Positions 42,488-51,097 of a stretch of DNA of 64,000 nt are shown here, piece after piece. Position numbers and translations under genes: made by a program. How positions within the stretch are numbered: the stretch's first letter is position 1; the number at the start of each line of letters is the position of its first letter. The DNA is taken from assembly GCA_965215045.1 (NCBI GenBank), contig OZ244031.1:1054001-1118000 (forward strand), given 5' to 3'. Below the pieces are notes generated by a model. That model was not told where the DNA came from. It saw only the letters and a list, made by a program, of their open reading frames with translations, and made no database searches. The DNA is from G965215045 sp965215045. GTDB lineage: Bacteria; Pseudomonadota; Gammaproteobacteria; JABABF01.

Positions 42488-43566
42488 CAGCCCCCGGTCT
42501 GCAGCAGGCGCCGCAGCACCGCCTCCCCCGGGCTGTCGGCCAGCACGGCACTGCCGATCGCATCCAGCAGCACCAGGCGCTGGCGTCCGCCCCGCACTTT
42601 CTTGTCCCCGCGCATCAGGCGCAACAGCAATTCCGCATCGAGCGCAGGCGGCAACTCGCGCGGCAACCCGGCGCGTTCCAACAGGGTATCGATGCGCTGC
42701 ACCTCCCCCGGCTCCAGGCGTCCCTGCTCCTGCGACAGGCGCGCCGCCAGCATGATGCCCACGGCCACCGCTTCACCGTGCAGCAGCCCGCGGTACTGTT
42801 GCGCCGCCTCGATGGCGTGGCCGAAAGTATGTCCCAGGTTGAGCAGTGCCCGCTCGCCCGCCTCGCGCTCGTCGCGGGCGACGATCCCGGCCTTGTTGAC
42901 ACAGGAGCGGTAGACGGCATCGATGATCCGCCCGGGCTCGCGCTGTGCCAGGGCGTCGATCTCCGTCTCCAGCCACTGGAAAAAATCGGCGTCCCCGAGC
43001 AGTCCGTACTTGATCACTTCGGCCAGGCCGGCACTGAATTCGCGCGCCGGCAGGGTCTGCAGGGTGTCGACATCGGCGATCACCGCGCGCGGCTGGTGAA
43101 AGGCACCGATCATGTTTTTGCCCAGGGGATGGTTGATGGCGGTTTTGCCGCCGACCGCGGCATCCACCTGGGCCAGCAGGGTGGTCGGCAGCTGCACGAA
43201 ATCCACGCCCCGTTGGTACGTGGCAGCGGCAAAACCGGTGAGGTCGCCGATCACGCCGCCGCCCAGGGCCAGCAGGGTGGCGTCCCGGTGGTATTCCTGT
43301 TCCAGCAATTGCGTGTAAATCCGTTCCATGGTCGCAAGGCTCTTGGCGGTTTCACCGGCGGGCAGCACCAGCGTGGTGAGCTGCTTGTCGCCCAGCAGTT
43401 GGCGCACGCTCTCCAGGTACAGGGGCGCCACCTGTGCATCGCTGAGCAGGAACACCTGTTCGCCGCCGATGGCGGCATCCAGGGGCTCCTTGTTTTGCAG
43501 CAGTCCATCGCCGATATAGATCGGGAAACGGTGCTCTCCCAGTTCCAGGTGCAGGGTGCGAATCAT
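42487..43566 (-). CDS. aroB: 3-dehydroquinate synthase
   Basis: A 359-residue NAD- and zinc-dependent enzyme of the shikimate pathway (second step). The glycine-rich LALGGGVIGDLTGFAAATYQRG lies near residue 98, and QLPTTLLAQVDAAVGGKTAIN after it; metal ligands are Glu in AEVIKYG and His in LNLGHTFGHAIE. It overlaps the aroK end by four bases and continues the pil/hof-aroK-aroB order known in gammaproteobacteria. Confidence 0.96.
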   Translation of the reverse strand: MIRTLHLELGEHRFPIYIGDGLLQNKEPLDAAIGGEQVFLLSDAQVAPLYLESVRQLLGDKQLTTLVLPAGETAKSLATMERIYTQLLEQEYHRDATLLALGGGVIGDLTGFAAATYQRGVDFVQLPTTLLAQVDAAVGGKTAINHPLGKNMIGAFHQPRAVIADVDTLQTLPAREFSAGLAEVIKYGLLGDADFFQWLETEIDALAQREPGRIIDAVYRSCVNKAGIVARDEREAGERALLNLGHTFGHAIEAAQQYRGLLHGEAVAVGIMLAARLSQEQGRLEPGEVQRIDTLLERAGLPRELPPALDAELLLRLMRGDKKVRGGRQRLVLLDAIGSAVLADSPGEAVLRRLLQTGG

Positions 43567-44114
43567 TGCCGGGTCTCAGCGGCCTGCAGGCGTGAAAAGA
43601 TTTGCGTCGCGGTTTCAGCGGTGTCCAGGGCATCGGTGGACACGCTCCAGTCCGCCGCCTCCCGGTACAACTTCTCCCGCTCCTGTAACAATTGTCGCAG
43701 TTTTTCCCGGCGTTCTCCATTGCGCAACAGCGGGCGGCCGCGGCCGGCGGACTCGCTGCGTGCCAGCCGTTGTTCCAGGGCCTCGGGTTCCGCCTGCAGG
43801 TAGACGATGCGACCGTGCCGGCGCATGCACTCGGTGTTGCGTCGGTCGAGCACGATGCCGCCACCGGTGGCCACTACCGCCGGCGATGACTCCCGCGCCA
43901 GTCGTTCCACCAGCTGCTGCAGGACCTCCCGCTCCAGGCGGCGAAACCCGGGTTCCCCGTCGCGGGCGAAGATCGCATCGATGCTGCATCCCGCCCGGGC
44001 ACTGACTTCCGAGTCGGTGTCCAGGAAGGGGCGGCCGGCCCGTTCCGCCAGCAGCCGGCCGACCGCGCTTTTACCGGCACCGGGCGGCCCGACCAGGAAA
44101 AGATGCTGTTGCAC
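43563..44114 (-). CDS. aroK: Shikimate kinase
   Basis: A 183-residue kinase of the shikimate pathway. The P-loop is GPPGAGKSAVGRLLA at residue 10, the shikimate-binding Asp in FLDTDSEV near 33, the Arg in FRRLERE, and the glycine block ATGGGIVLD near 84. The last residues overlap aroB (ATGA), and it follows pilQ after nine bases. Confidence 0.95.
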   Translation of the reverse strand: MQQHLFLVGPPGAGKSAVGRLLAERAGRPFLDTDSEVSARAGCSIDAIFARDGEPGFRRLEREVLQQLVERLARESSPAVVATGGGIVLDRRNTECMRRHGRIVYLQAEPEALEQRLARSESAGRGRPLLRNGERREKLRQLLQEREKLYREAADWSVSTDALDTAETATQIFSRLQAAETRQ

Positions 44115-44123
44115 GGGGCCGCC

Positions 44124-45455
44124 CTATTCCCCGGGCAGGATCTGCGGGGTGATGAAAATCAGCGTCTCGGTCTTGATATGCTGACGATTGCTGCGCCGGA
44201 ACAGCCGGCCCACCAGCGGCGCAGAGCCCAGGAGCGGGGTTTTGCTGCGCGAGAGATTGCGCTCGTTGCGCAACACCCCGCCCAGGGCGGCGGTCTCGTT
44301 TTCCGCCAGCAGTATGCGCGTGCGCAATTCCGTGGTGTTGATTGTCGGCACCTGTCCCGCTTCAGTCTGCAGCGCCGAACCCGGCGAATCCTGGTTGATG
44401 ATCAAATCGAGTGTGATTTTATCACCGGGGGTGATCACCGGGGTGACGTCCAGGCGCAACACCGCGTCCTTGAATTGCACCGTGGTGCGACCGTTGGGCG
44501 CCGACTCCTGGAACGGGATCTGGATGCCGGACTTGATCGAGGCGGTGCGGCGATTGCCGGTCACCAGCCGGGGCCGGGAGATCACCTCTGCCAGTCCTTG
44601 GCTCTCCATCGCCTGCAGCGCCAGCTGCAAGCGGGCGTGGTCGCCGGCAAAGCCGATGCGCAGTGCCGCCTCCAGGCCGCCGCCACCGGCACCCAGGTTC
44701 AACAGGCCGGCGGTGTTCTCGTGGCTCTCCCCGACCCGCCCCTGCCATTCCAGGCCCAGTTGCCGGGCGTGGTCCGCCTGCACGACAGCGATCATGGCCG
44801 AGATCATCACCTGGCGCACCGGCACATCGAGCAGTGCCACGGTCTGCTGCATGCGACGGTGCCACGGGGCGGTGCCGTAGAGCAGCAGGGCGTTGGTGCG
44901 CACATCGACGACCACGCGCCCCCCGCTGTGCGGATCCTGGCCCAGCAGTGCGGCGAGTTCCGCGGCGTCGGCGAAGCGGATCGGCAGGTGTTGCGGCGCG
45001 TCTGCAGCGTCTGCCGCAGACGCTGCCCCGGTGCCGGCACCCCGCCGGCGCACCAGCAGTATGTCGCCGTCCCGTTGCCGGTGCAATCCGCGGTTGTCCA
45101 GGATTAACTGCAGGGCTTTTTCCCAGGGGACATTTTCCAGGTGCAGCGTGATGCGGCCGTCGACATCATCGCCGGCCACCAGGTTCAGGCCGCGCATCTC
45201 CGCCAGCAGTTTGAGTGCCGTGCGCACCTCGATATCCTGGAAATCAAAGGTCCAGCCACTCCCGGCACCCGGGTCGGCGGCCGGTGTGTTTGCCGCACCG
45301 GGTGCGGCCAGTCCCAGGCACAGCCATAACAGGGCGAATGCCGCCCGCTGCGTACCCCGCCTGCGGTGCCGGGGGCGCAACCGGTGGGCGGCACGGTTCG
45401 GCATTCCCCGCGGGTGCACCGGGTACCGGGCCGCACCGGAGAACCGGGCGTTCAT
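44124..45455 (-). CDS. pilQ: Short secretin PilQ (HofQ/ComE type)
   Basis: A 443-residue outer-membrane secretin for type IV pilus extrusion or DNA uptake. An Arg-rich signal peptide ends near AGAANT. An STN/N0 domain follows (WTFDFQDIEVRTALKLLAE near 70), an N1-type domain to about 215, then the secretin pore domain with VPTINTTELRTRILL near 365 and the terminal TETLIFITPQIL. It lacks the AMIN domains of long PilQ and matches the length of HofQ/ComE. Its ATG overlaps the stop of the PilP-like frame. Confidence 0.9.
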   Translation of the reverse strand: MNARFSGAARYPVHPRGMPNRAAHRLRPRHRRRGTQRAAFALLWLCLGLAAPGAANTPAADPGAGSGWTFDFQDIEVRTALKLLAEMRGLNLVAGDDVDGRITLHLENVPWEKALQLILDNRGLHRQRDGDILLVRRRGAGTGAASAADAADAPQHLPIRFADAAELAALLGQDPHSGGRVVVDVRTNALLLYGTAPWHRRMQQTVALLDVPVRQVMISAMIAVVQADHARQLGLEWQGRVGESHENTAGLLNLGAGGGGLEAALRIGFAGDHARLQLALQAMESQGLAEVISRPRLVTGNRRTASIKSGIQIPFQESAPNGRTTVQFKDAVLRLDVTPVITPGDKITLDLIINQDSPGSALQTEAGQVPTINTTELRTRILLAENETAALGGVLRNERNLSRSKTPLLGSAPLVGRLFRRSNRQHIKTETLIFITPQILPGE

Positions 45456-46359
45456 CGCCGCCGCTCCCCGGTGCGGGATTCTCTGCGATGCACCCGCCCC
45501 TGGGAGTCGCGCAACAGGCGCCAGTGCCGCCCGCCGTGGCGGATGCTGCCGACCTCCTCCATCTCCTGTGCCTGTGTCTGCGGCCGCCCGGGTGTCGGCC
45601 GGCGAAATGGCGAGAGCCCGGGTGCCGCCGTCTGTGCGGTTTGCGTGTGTGCGGTCTCCGGTGGCGCATTTTCCCCCGCCGCCGCCGTTTGCGTGTGTGC
45701 GGTCTCCGGTGGCGCATTTCCCCCGCCCCCGCTGCCGTTTGCGTGCGCGCCGTTGTCGCGGGAGGGTGCGCCGCTTCGACCCCGGGTCGTTCCGCTGCGC
45801 AGCAGTACAGCTGCAAGGACAATTCGGCCCGCAACTGTGCCTCCTCGCCGCTGGCGTGCAACTCGGCGAAGTCCAACTGCAGCACGCGCGGCAGCTGTAT
45901 CAACCCGCCCAGGAAACCGTGCAGTGCCGCGTACTGACCCATGAGTTCCAGTTGCAGCGGCGTCACGGCATAAAAATCCTGGCGTTGGACCCGGCCGGGC
46001 GTGATGCCCAGGAGACGGACCCCGTGTTCGCCGGCGGTCCGGTCCAGGGCCTGGGAAAAGCCCGCGATGTCCGGCTCCAGCGGCAGGCCCCGGGCCCGCT
46101 GCCGGTACTCGGCGAGATTCTTTTCCGCATCGCGCAACTCCCGCCGCAGCCCGGCACCCTGTTGTTGCAAAGCCGCGATTTCCTGTTCCCGCAGTGCCAG
46201 CCCTGCGTGTTCTAACTGCAGCCTTTGCCAGGCGGGCCAGGACCACAACGCCGCACTGCACAGCATTGCGCACAGGCCGCCGCCTAGGAACACGCCCCAC
46301 AGGCCCGCCCGGGTCTCCAGCACCTCCCACAGCCGCGTCATCCACTGTTCCCGGTTCAT
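45244..46359 (-). CDS. pilO: PilO-like pilus assembly protein, frame-shifted at its 3' end
   Basis: The authentic part is residues 1 to about 210. It has a cytoplasmic N-terminus (MNREQWMTRLWEVLETR), one membrane helix (GVFLGGGLCAMLCSAALWSW, residues 22-41), a coiled coil to about 85, and the PilO ferredoxin-like fold with DFYAVTPLQLELMGQYAAL near 128-147. PilO bridges PilN and PilP in the pilus alignment complex. After about 45720 the frame becomes an Arg/His-rich out-of-frame tail running to 45244 inside pilQ; this is probably not meaningful. The start at 46359 is the second copy in a 47-bp duplication. Confidence 0.75.
   Translation of the reverse strand: MNREQWMTRLWEVLETRAGLWGVFLGGGLCAMLCSAALWSWPAWQRLQLEHAGLALREQEIAALQQQGAGLRRELRDAEKNLAEYRQRARGLPLEPDIAGFSQALDRTAGEHGVRLLGITPGRVQRQDFYAVTPLQLELMGQYAALHGFLGGLIQLPRVLQLDFAELHASGEEAQLRAELSLQLYCCAAERPGVEAAHPPATTARTQTAAGAGEMRHRRPHTRKRRRRGKMRHRRPHTRKPHRRRHPGSRHFAGRHPGGRRHRHRRWRRSAASATAGGTGACCATPRGGCIAENPAPGSGGDERPVLRCGPVPGAPAGNAEPCRPPVAPPAPQAGYAAGGIRPVMAVPGTGRTRCGKHTGRRPGCREWLDL
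45452..45718 (-). pseudogene. PilP-like remnant, out of frame with PilO
   Basis: This frame encodes Glu-Asn-Ala-Pro-Pro-Glu-Thr-Ala-His-Thr-Gln repeats, a Pro-rich linker and then EEVGSIRHGGRHWRLLRDSQG, which resembles the periplasmic domain of PilP but stops soon after. It has no start codon or lipobox of its own. Adding one T to the TTT at 45717-45719 (the sister repeat has TTTT at 45669-45672) fuses it in frame to PilO, giving repeat units of 48 and 51 bases, both multiples of three. Its stop overlaps the pilQ start (ATGA), which argues the frame was translated. Confidence 0.6.
45639..45750. repeat. 48/50-bp repeat inside the pilO-pilP junction
   Basis: GTTTGCGTGTGTGC-type starts recur at 45639, 45687 and 45737, each unit with GGTCTCCGGTGGCGCATT and a T-run followed by CCCCC. 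Unit lengths are 48 and 50; a single missing T in the second unit accounts for the frame break. Confidence 0.85.
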
Positions 46360-46431
46360 GGCACTTCCCGCTTCCACAGCCGCGTCATCCACTGTTCCCG
46401 GTTCATGGCACTTCCCGCTTCCACAGCCGCG
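46327..46431. repeat. 47-bp tandem duplication across the pilN/pilO border
   Basis: CCACAGCCGCGTCATCC starts at 46327 and at 46374, and CCACAGCCGCG again at 46421, each 47 bp apart. Read on the minus strand, each copy contains CCATGAACCGGGAACAG, so both carry an overlapping stop/start (ATGA). The upstream ATG (46406) opens a 16-codon ORF that ends in the TGA overlapping the real pilO ATG (46359). Confidence 0.9.
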
Positions 46432-47554
46432 CCCGCAGGGAAAAATGATGTCCGGGCGCGCTGCGCTCGGCGCGGATGGTATTGAGTTGGGCCTCGCGCA
46501 GCCCCGCGGTGCGCATGCGTTGCAACAGCCGGGTGACCTGCCCGGCACCGCCGGCCTCTCCCCACAATTGCAACTGTTCCCCGTGCAAGGCCAGGCGCTT
46601 CAGGCGCACGCCTTCCGGCAGCAGCCCCGGCAGCTCACTGAGCAGGCGCAGCAACTGCCGGTTGCCGGTACTCCAGTTGCGCATGGTGGCACTGTGTGTT
46701 TGCAACTGCGCGTAGTGCGCCTTGCGCTGTTGCAGTTCGGTGCCCTGCAGACGCAGTTGCCGGTGCTGTTGTTCCCGGTCTGCGAGTTGTGCCTGCAGGT
46801 TCTCCTGGCGCTGGTGCAGATGCCAGCTGCCCAGGACCACCGGCAACTGCAGGGCGGCCGCACTCAGCACCAGGCCCAGGGCGAGTCGCCGGTGCAGCCC
46901 GCGCCGTTTTTGTCGCCGCCAGGGCAGGAAATTAAAACCCGCGCCCAGGCCCAGCCCGCAGCAGAGTTCCAGCACCGCTTGCGGTGCCGGTGCGGTGCCG
47001 ACTTGCAATTGCACGCGCCCGTGTTGCAGCAGTTCCCGGCCCTGGCGTCGCGCCTGGCCGGCGATGCCGATGCGCTGCAATTGCAGGCCGGCCAGCCCGG
47101 CGATCGCCTGCAGCGGTTCGCAGACGGTGCGCCGGCACACGGCCAGGTGCGCCGTGCGCGCGCCGGCACCGGGGGAACTCAACCGGTAATCGATCAGCAG
47201 TTCTGCAGCCGGATACGGCAGCAATCCCTCGGCCTCCGCGCGCAGGGCGGTTTCGTATTGCGCTTCACTGAGTCCCGCCGGCAGTTCCAGGGACCGCTCC
47301 GCCGCCTGGCTGTCGGGCAGGGCCATGGCCGCCGCGCGCGGGACGTCGCCCAGGCGTTGCAGGGCCCGTTTCAGGGCGGCACCGCAGGCCTGTACCGGGT
47401 CGCCGTCCGCTGCGCGCACTTCCTCGCAGTACAGGTACAGCCCGGGCGGTGTGCCGCGTCCGGTGGTGCGCAGCAGACCCAGCTGTACCTGCGCCGGTAG
47501 AAGGGCGATACAGAGCGGGGGTTTGCCGACCTCCGAACCTCCTTGTGCTTGCAT
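46403..47554 (-). CDS. Fused, reduced PilM-PilN (HofM-HofN) protein
   Basis: A 383-residue protein from an ATG with AGGAAA six bases upstream. Residues 1-200 resemble PilM (RAEAEGLLPYPAAELLIDYR near 105, then a GLAGLQLQRIGIAGQAR block). The ATP-binding core of PilM is missing: the sequence passes directly to a PilM-like end (LCCGLGLG). From 206 PilN starts (FNFLPWRRQKRR), with a membrane helix at about 222-243, a coiled coil, and a periplasmic ferredoxin-like fold. The result is a bitopic, GspL-like protein. It heads the pil operon, divergent from mrcA as in E. coli hofM-mrcA. Its stop overlaps a duplicated pilO start. Confidence 0.75.
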   Translation of the reverse strand: MQAQGGSEVGKPPLCIALLPAQVQLGLLRTTGRGTPPGLYLYCEEVRAADGDPVQACGAALKRALQRLGDVPRAAAMALPDSQAAERSLELPAGLSEAQYETALRAEAEGLLPYPAAELLIDYRLSSPGAGARTAHLAVCRRTVCEPLQAIAGLAGLQLQRIGIAGQARRQGRELLQHGRVQLQVGTAPAPQAVLELCCGLGLGAGFNFLPWRRQKRRGLHRRLALGLVLSAAALQLPVVLGSWHLHQRQENLQAQLADREQQHRQLRLQGTELQQRKAHYAQLQTHSATMRNWSTGNRQLLRLLSELPGLLPEGVRLKRLALHGEQLQLWGEAGGAGQVTRLLQRMRTAGLREAQLNTIRAERSAPGHHFSLRARLWKREVP

Positions 47555-47590
47555 TTCAGTTTCCTGTTGCCTGTTGTCAACGGAGGCCGT

Positions 47591-47618
47591 ATTATAGACA
47601 GTATTTTCCGCCGCACAA
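47591..47618 (-). promoter_or_regulatory. Promoter of the pil/hof-aro operon
   Basis: On the minus strand TTGTGC (47618-47613), 16 bp, and a perfect TATAAT (47596-47591) give a start site near 47584 and a 30-nt leader to the PilM-PilN start. Confidence 0.6.
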
Positions 47619-47678
47619 TTTTCCGCGAGTGCGGCTCGGGCGGCAGGGCAAAAACCCGCGAAAAAACAGGCGCATCTC

Positions 47679-50108
47679 ATGTTGAACCTGGTGCTTCGGC
47701 AGACCCTCGTGGTCTTGCAATTGGGCATTGCCGGCATGTTTGCCGCCTTCGCGATGTTTCTCGCCACCTGGCTTTACCTGGCCCCGACCCTGCCCGGGGT
47801 TGCGCAATTGCGCGACATCTCCCTGCAGACCCCCCTCAGGGTCTACTCGCGCGAGGGCCTGCTGATCGGCGAATTCGGCGAACAGCGGCGCATCCCCCTG
47901 GAATACGAGGACATCCCGCCGGCACTGGTACACGCACTGCTCGCCGCCGAAGACGATCGTTTCCTGTCTCACCCGGGCGTCGACCTGGCCGGGCTTTTGC
48001 GCGCCTTCATCGAGTTCCTGCGTTCGGGGAATTTCCGTAGCGGCGGCAGCACCATCACCATGCAGGTGGCGCGCAACTATTTCTTGAGCCAGGAACGCAC
48101 CCTGGCGCGCAAGATCAACGAAATCCTGCTCGCCCTGCGCATCGAAAAAGAACTGTCCAAGCAGGAGATCTTCTCGCTCTATGCGAACAAGATCTACCTG
48201 GGCAACCGCGCCTACGGCGTCGCCGTGGCGGCACTGGTGTATTACGGCAAGGACCTGGATGCGCTGAGTCTCGCCCAGTACGCGATGATCGCCGGCTTGC
48301 CCAAGGCGCCTTCCACCTTCAACCCGCTGGTCAATCCACAGCGCGCGGTGGCGCGGCGCAACTGGATCCTGCAGCGCATGCACTCCCTGGGGTACATCGA
48401 GCGCGCCCAGCTGCGCGAAGCCCAGGCGGCGCCCATCGAGGCCCGCTATCACAGCGCGCCCATCGAGTTGGAAGCACCCTACGTCGCCGAAATGGTGCGC
48501 CGCCTGATGATCCAGCGTTACGGGCTCAAGGCGTACACGGCGGGCTACCGGGTGTTCACCACGGTCGAGGAACAACTGCAGCGGGCGGCGCGGGCCGCAC
48601 TGGTCGACGGCCTGGTCGCCTACGACTGGCGTCATGGCTGGCGCGGTGCCGAGCGCCGGTTGGGCGGGGCCACGGGAGACGGCCCGGTGACCGAGGGCGA
48701 TATCGCCGCCTGGCGCCGGGAGTTGGGGGCCATCCCCGCACTGGGAGGCCTGGCGCCCGCGGTGGTGCTGGAAGTCCGGGAGCAGAGTTTTAGCGCGGCA
48801 CTGCCCGGCGGCGAGCGCGTGCGGATCGACTGGGAACAGGGCCTCAGCGAGGCGCGCGCCTATCTCAGCGAGGACCGCCTGGGTCCCGAGCCGCAGAATG
48901 CCGCGCAGCTGGTGCAGCCCGGTGACGTGGTGCGACTGCGGCGCGCGCCCGGGACGCGGGAGTGGCAGTTGCGCCAGCTGCCGGAAATCGAGGGCGGCCT
49001 GGTGGCGCTTAACCCCGGGGACGGGGCGATCCGCAGCCTGGTCGGGGGCTTTGATTTTCAGCACAACAAGTTCAACCACGTCACCCAGGGGCGGCGCCAG
49101 CCGGGCTCCGGGCTCAAGCCTTTCATTTACGCGGCGGGCCTGGAGAGCGGCATGACCGCGGCGACGATCTTCAATGATGCCCCGGTGGTGTTCGAGGACG
49201 AGAAGCTGGAGGATATCTGGCGTCCCTCCAATGTCGAGGGGCGTTTCAACGGGCCGATGCGTTTGCGCGCCGCCCTCTACCAGTCGCGCAACCTGGTCTC
49301 GGTGCGCCTGTTGCGGCAACTGGGTATTGACAACGCCCTCGATGCCATGGGCCGTTTCGGTTTCGATATCAGCGAGGCGGAACACAATCTCTCGCTGGCC
49401 CTGGGCAGTCACGCACTGCGGCCGATGGAACTGGCCGTGGGTTACGCGGTTTTTGCCAACGGCGGATACCGGGTCGCCCCTTATGTCATCGAACGGGTCG
49501 AGGACCTGGAGGGCGGGGTGCTGGAGGTGGCCACCCCGCCGCGCGTGCCACCGGAGTGCATGTTCAGCAATTGCACCGAGGAACAGGGCGGCGGACTGAC
49601 CCCGCCGCGGGTTATCGAACGGCGGGTCGCCTACATCATGGAAACCATTTTGCGCGATGTGATCCTGCGCGGCACGGGCCGCCCGGCGCGCGCCCTGGAA
49701 CGGGGTGACCTGGCGGGCAAAACCGGCACCACCAACGGGCCGACCGACGCCTGGTTTTCCGGTTATTCGCTGCACACGGTCGCCACGGTCTGGCTGGGTT
49801 TTGACCAGAACCAGTTCCTGGGCCAGCGTGAATACGGGGGTTCTGCGGCCCTGCCGGTGTGGGTGGATTTCATGCAGACGGCCCTGCAGGGTGTGAGTGA
49901 ACAGTCGCGCGAGCAGCCGGATGGCATGGTGGTGGCGCGCATCGACCCCGACACGGGCGAACCCGCCAGTCCCGGCCAGGCCGGCGCGATCTTTGAAATC
50001 TTTCGCCGTGAACACGCCCCCGTCGCCCCGGCATCGGCACACACTGCACCGGTGGCGAAACCGGATGAGAAAAACGCCGGCGCCGAGGCGATTAATGACT
50101 TGTTCTGA
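47679..50108 (+). CDS. mrcA: Penicillin-binding protein 1A
   Basis: An 809-residue bifunctional peptidoglycan synthase anchored by one N-terminal helix (residues 10-35). The GT51 glycosyltransferase has AAEDDRFLSHPGVD near 88 and GGSTITMQVARNYF near 122. The transpeptidase active serine is in QPGSGLKPF near 475, the second motif in SRN near 535, and KTGTTNGPTDAW near 680. It also carries the ODD-like insert typical of gammaproteobacterial PBP1A. The position divergent from the pil/hof operon matches other gammaproteobacteria. Confidence 0.95.
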   Translation: MLNLVLRQTLVVLQLGIAGMFAAFAMFLATWLYLAPTLPGVAQLRDISLQTPLRVYSREGLLIGEFGEQRRIPLEYEDIPPALVHALLAAEDDRFLSHPGVDLAGLLRAFIEFLRSGNFRSGGSTITMQVARNYFLSQERTLARKINEILLALRIEKELSKQEIFSLYANKIYLGNRAYGVAVAALVYYGKDLDALSLAQYAMIAGLPKAPSTFNPLVNPQRAVARRNWILQRMHSLGYIERAQLREAQAAPIEARYHSAPIELEAPYVAEMVRRLMIQRYGLKAYTAGYRVFTTVEEQLQRAARAALVDGLVAYDWRHGWRGAERRLGGATGDGPVTEGDIAAWRRELGAIPALGGLAPAVVLEVREQSFSAALPGGERVRIDWEQGLSEARAYLSEDRLGPEPQNAAQLVQPGDVVRLRRAPGTREWQLRQLPEIEGGLVALNPGDGAIRSLVGGFDFQHNKFNHVTQGRRQPGSGLKPFIYAAGLESGMTAATIFNDAPVVFEDEKLEDIWRPSNVEGRFNGPMRLRAALYQSRNLVSVRLLRQLGIDNALDAMGRFGFDISEAEHNLSLALGSHALRPMELAVGYAVFANGGYRVAPYVIERVEDLEGGVLEVATPPRVPPECMFSNCTEEQGGGLTPPRVIERRVAYIMETILRDVILRGTGRPARALERGDLAGKTGTTNGPTDAWFSGYSLHTVATVWLGFDQNQFLGQREYGGSAALPVWVDFMQTALQGVSEQSREQPDGMVVARIDPDTGEPASPGQAGAIFEIFRREHAPVAPASAHTAPVAKPDEKNAGAEAINDLF

Positions 50109-50122
50109 GGCCGCCGGCTGAG

Positions 50123-51097
50123 GTGAGAAGCCTGCGCATCGCCACCCGCGCCAGCGAACTCGCCCTGTGCCAGGCGCGCCAGGTGTGCGAGATGCTGCGC
50201 CGTGTTCCGACTTCCGCCGGGCGTCCCGCCGGAACGCGGGACTTGCAACTGCTGGAGATGAACACCACCGGGGACCGCCTGTCTGCCGCCGGCGCATCCA
50301 GGGCGCAGCTGCGCGCGGAGGGCGGCAAGGCCCTGTTCGTCAAGGAATTGCAGCGCGCCCTGCTGGACGGGGAGGCCGACCTGGCCGTGCATTCGCTCAA
50401 AGACCTGCCGGCAACCCTGCCCGAGGGCCTGGAGATTCTCGCCGTGCCCGCGCGTGCCGAGGTGCGGGACGTCCTGTTGGCCCCGGCCGCCGACGCCCTG
50501 TCGGCCCTGCCGCCCGGGGCCCGGGTCGGCACCTCCAGCCTGCGCCGGCGCTGCCAGCTGGGTGCCGCTTTTCCGCGGCTGCGCTGTGTGGCCATGCGCG
50601 GCAACCTGGAGACCCGCCTGCAAAAGCTGGACCGCGGCGAGTGCGAGGCCCTGGTCCTGGCGGCCGCGGGATTGCAGCGCCTGGACTGCACCGGCCGCAT
50701 CCGCGAATACCTGCCGCTTGCACAGTTCCTGCCGGCGGCGGGCCAGGGTGCCTTGGCGGTAGAGGCGCGCAGCGACACCCCGTGGCGGGCCTGGCTGCTG
50801 GCGATCGACGATGCCGGCAGCACCGCCTGTACCCGCGCCGAGCGCGCCCTGTGCCGGGCCCTGGACGCCGATTGTGACACTCCGCTGGGTGCCCTGGCAC
50901 AGCCGGCGGACGGTGGAGAATTGCAGCTGCGGGCGATGTTGGGCGGCGGTGCGGGCCGGCCGCCGCTGTGCGCTGCGGCCCGCGGCCGGTACGGCACCGA
51001 GGAGGCGCTGGGCCTTGCGGTCGCCGAGAGGCTGCTGGCACAGGGCGCCGAGCAAATGCTGGCCGAACTGCGCGCCGGGGCTGCGGGACATGCCTAA
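50123..51097 (+). CDS. hemC: Porphobilinogen deaminase
   Basis: A 324-residue enzyme assembling hydroxymethylbilane from four porphobilinogens. It begins at a GTG 14 bases after the mrcA stop. Conserved blocks are IATRASELALCQARQV at the N-terminus, AVHSLKDLP near 90, VGTSSLRRRCQL near 135, and AAGQGALAVEAR near 210. The dipyrromethane-binding cysteine is in LDADCDTPLGALA near 250. It overlaps hemD by eight bases. Confidence 0.94.
   Translation: MRSLRIATRASELALCQARQVCEMLRRVPTSAGRPAGTRDLQLLEMNTTGDRLSAAGASRAQLRAEGGKALFVKELQRALLDGEADLAVHSLKDLPATLPEGLEILAVPARAEVRDVLLAPAADALSALPPGARVGTSSLRRRCQLGAAFPRLRCVAMRGNLETRLQKLDRGECEALVLAAAGLQRLDCTGRIREYLPLAQFLPAAGQGALAVEARSDTPWRAWLLAIDDAGSTACTRAERALCRALDADCDTPLGALAQPADGGELQLRAMLGGGAGRPPLCAAARGRYGTEEALGLAVAERLLAQGAEQMLAELRAGAAGHA

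Noticed and set aside
46356..46565. 70-residue ORF ending at the pilN/pilO border
   Set aside because: Its upstream part is antiframe pilN; only the final 16 codons from the duplicated ATG are of interest and are reported separately.
47592..50297. 901-residue minus-strand open frame
   Set aside because: Antisense to mrcA, whose transglycosylase and transpeptidase motifs are intact.
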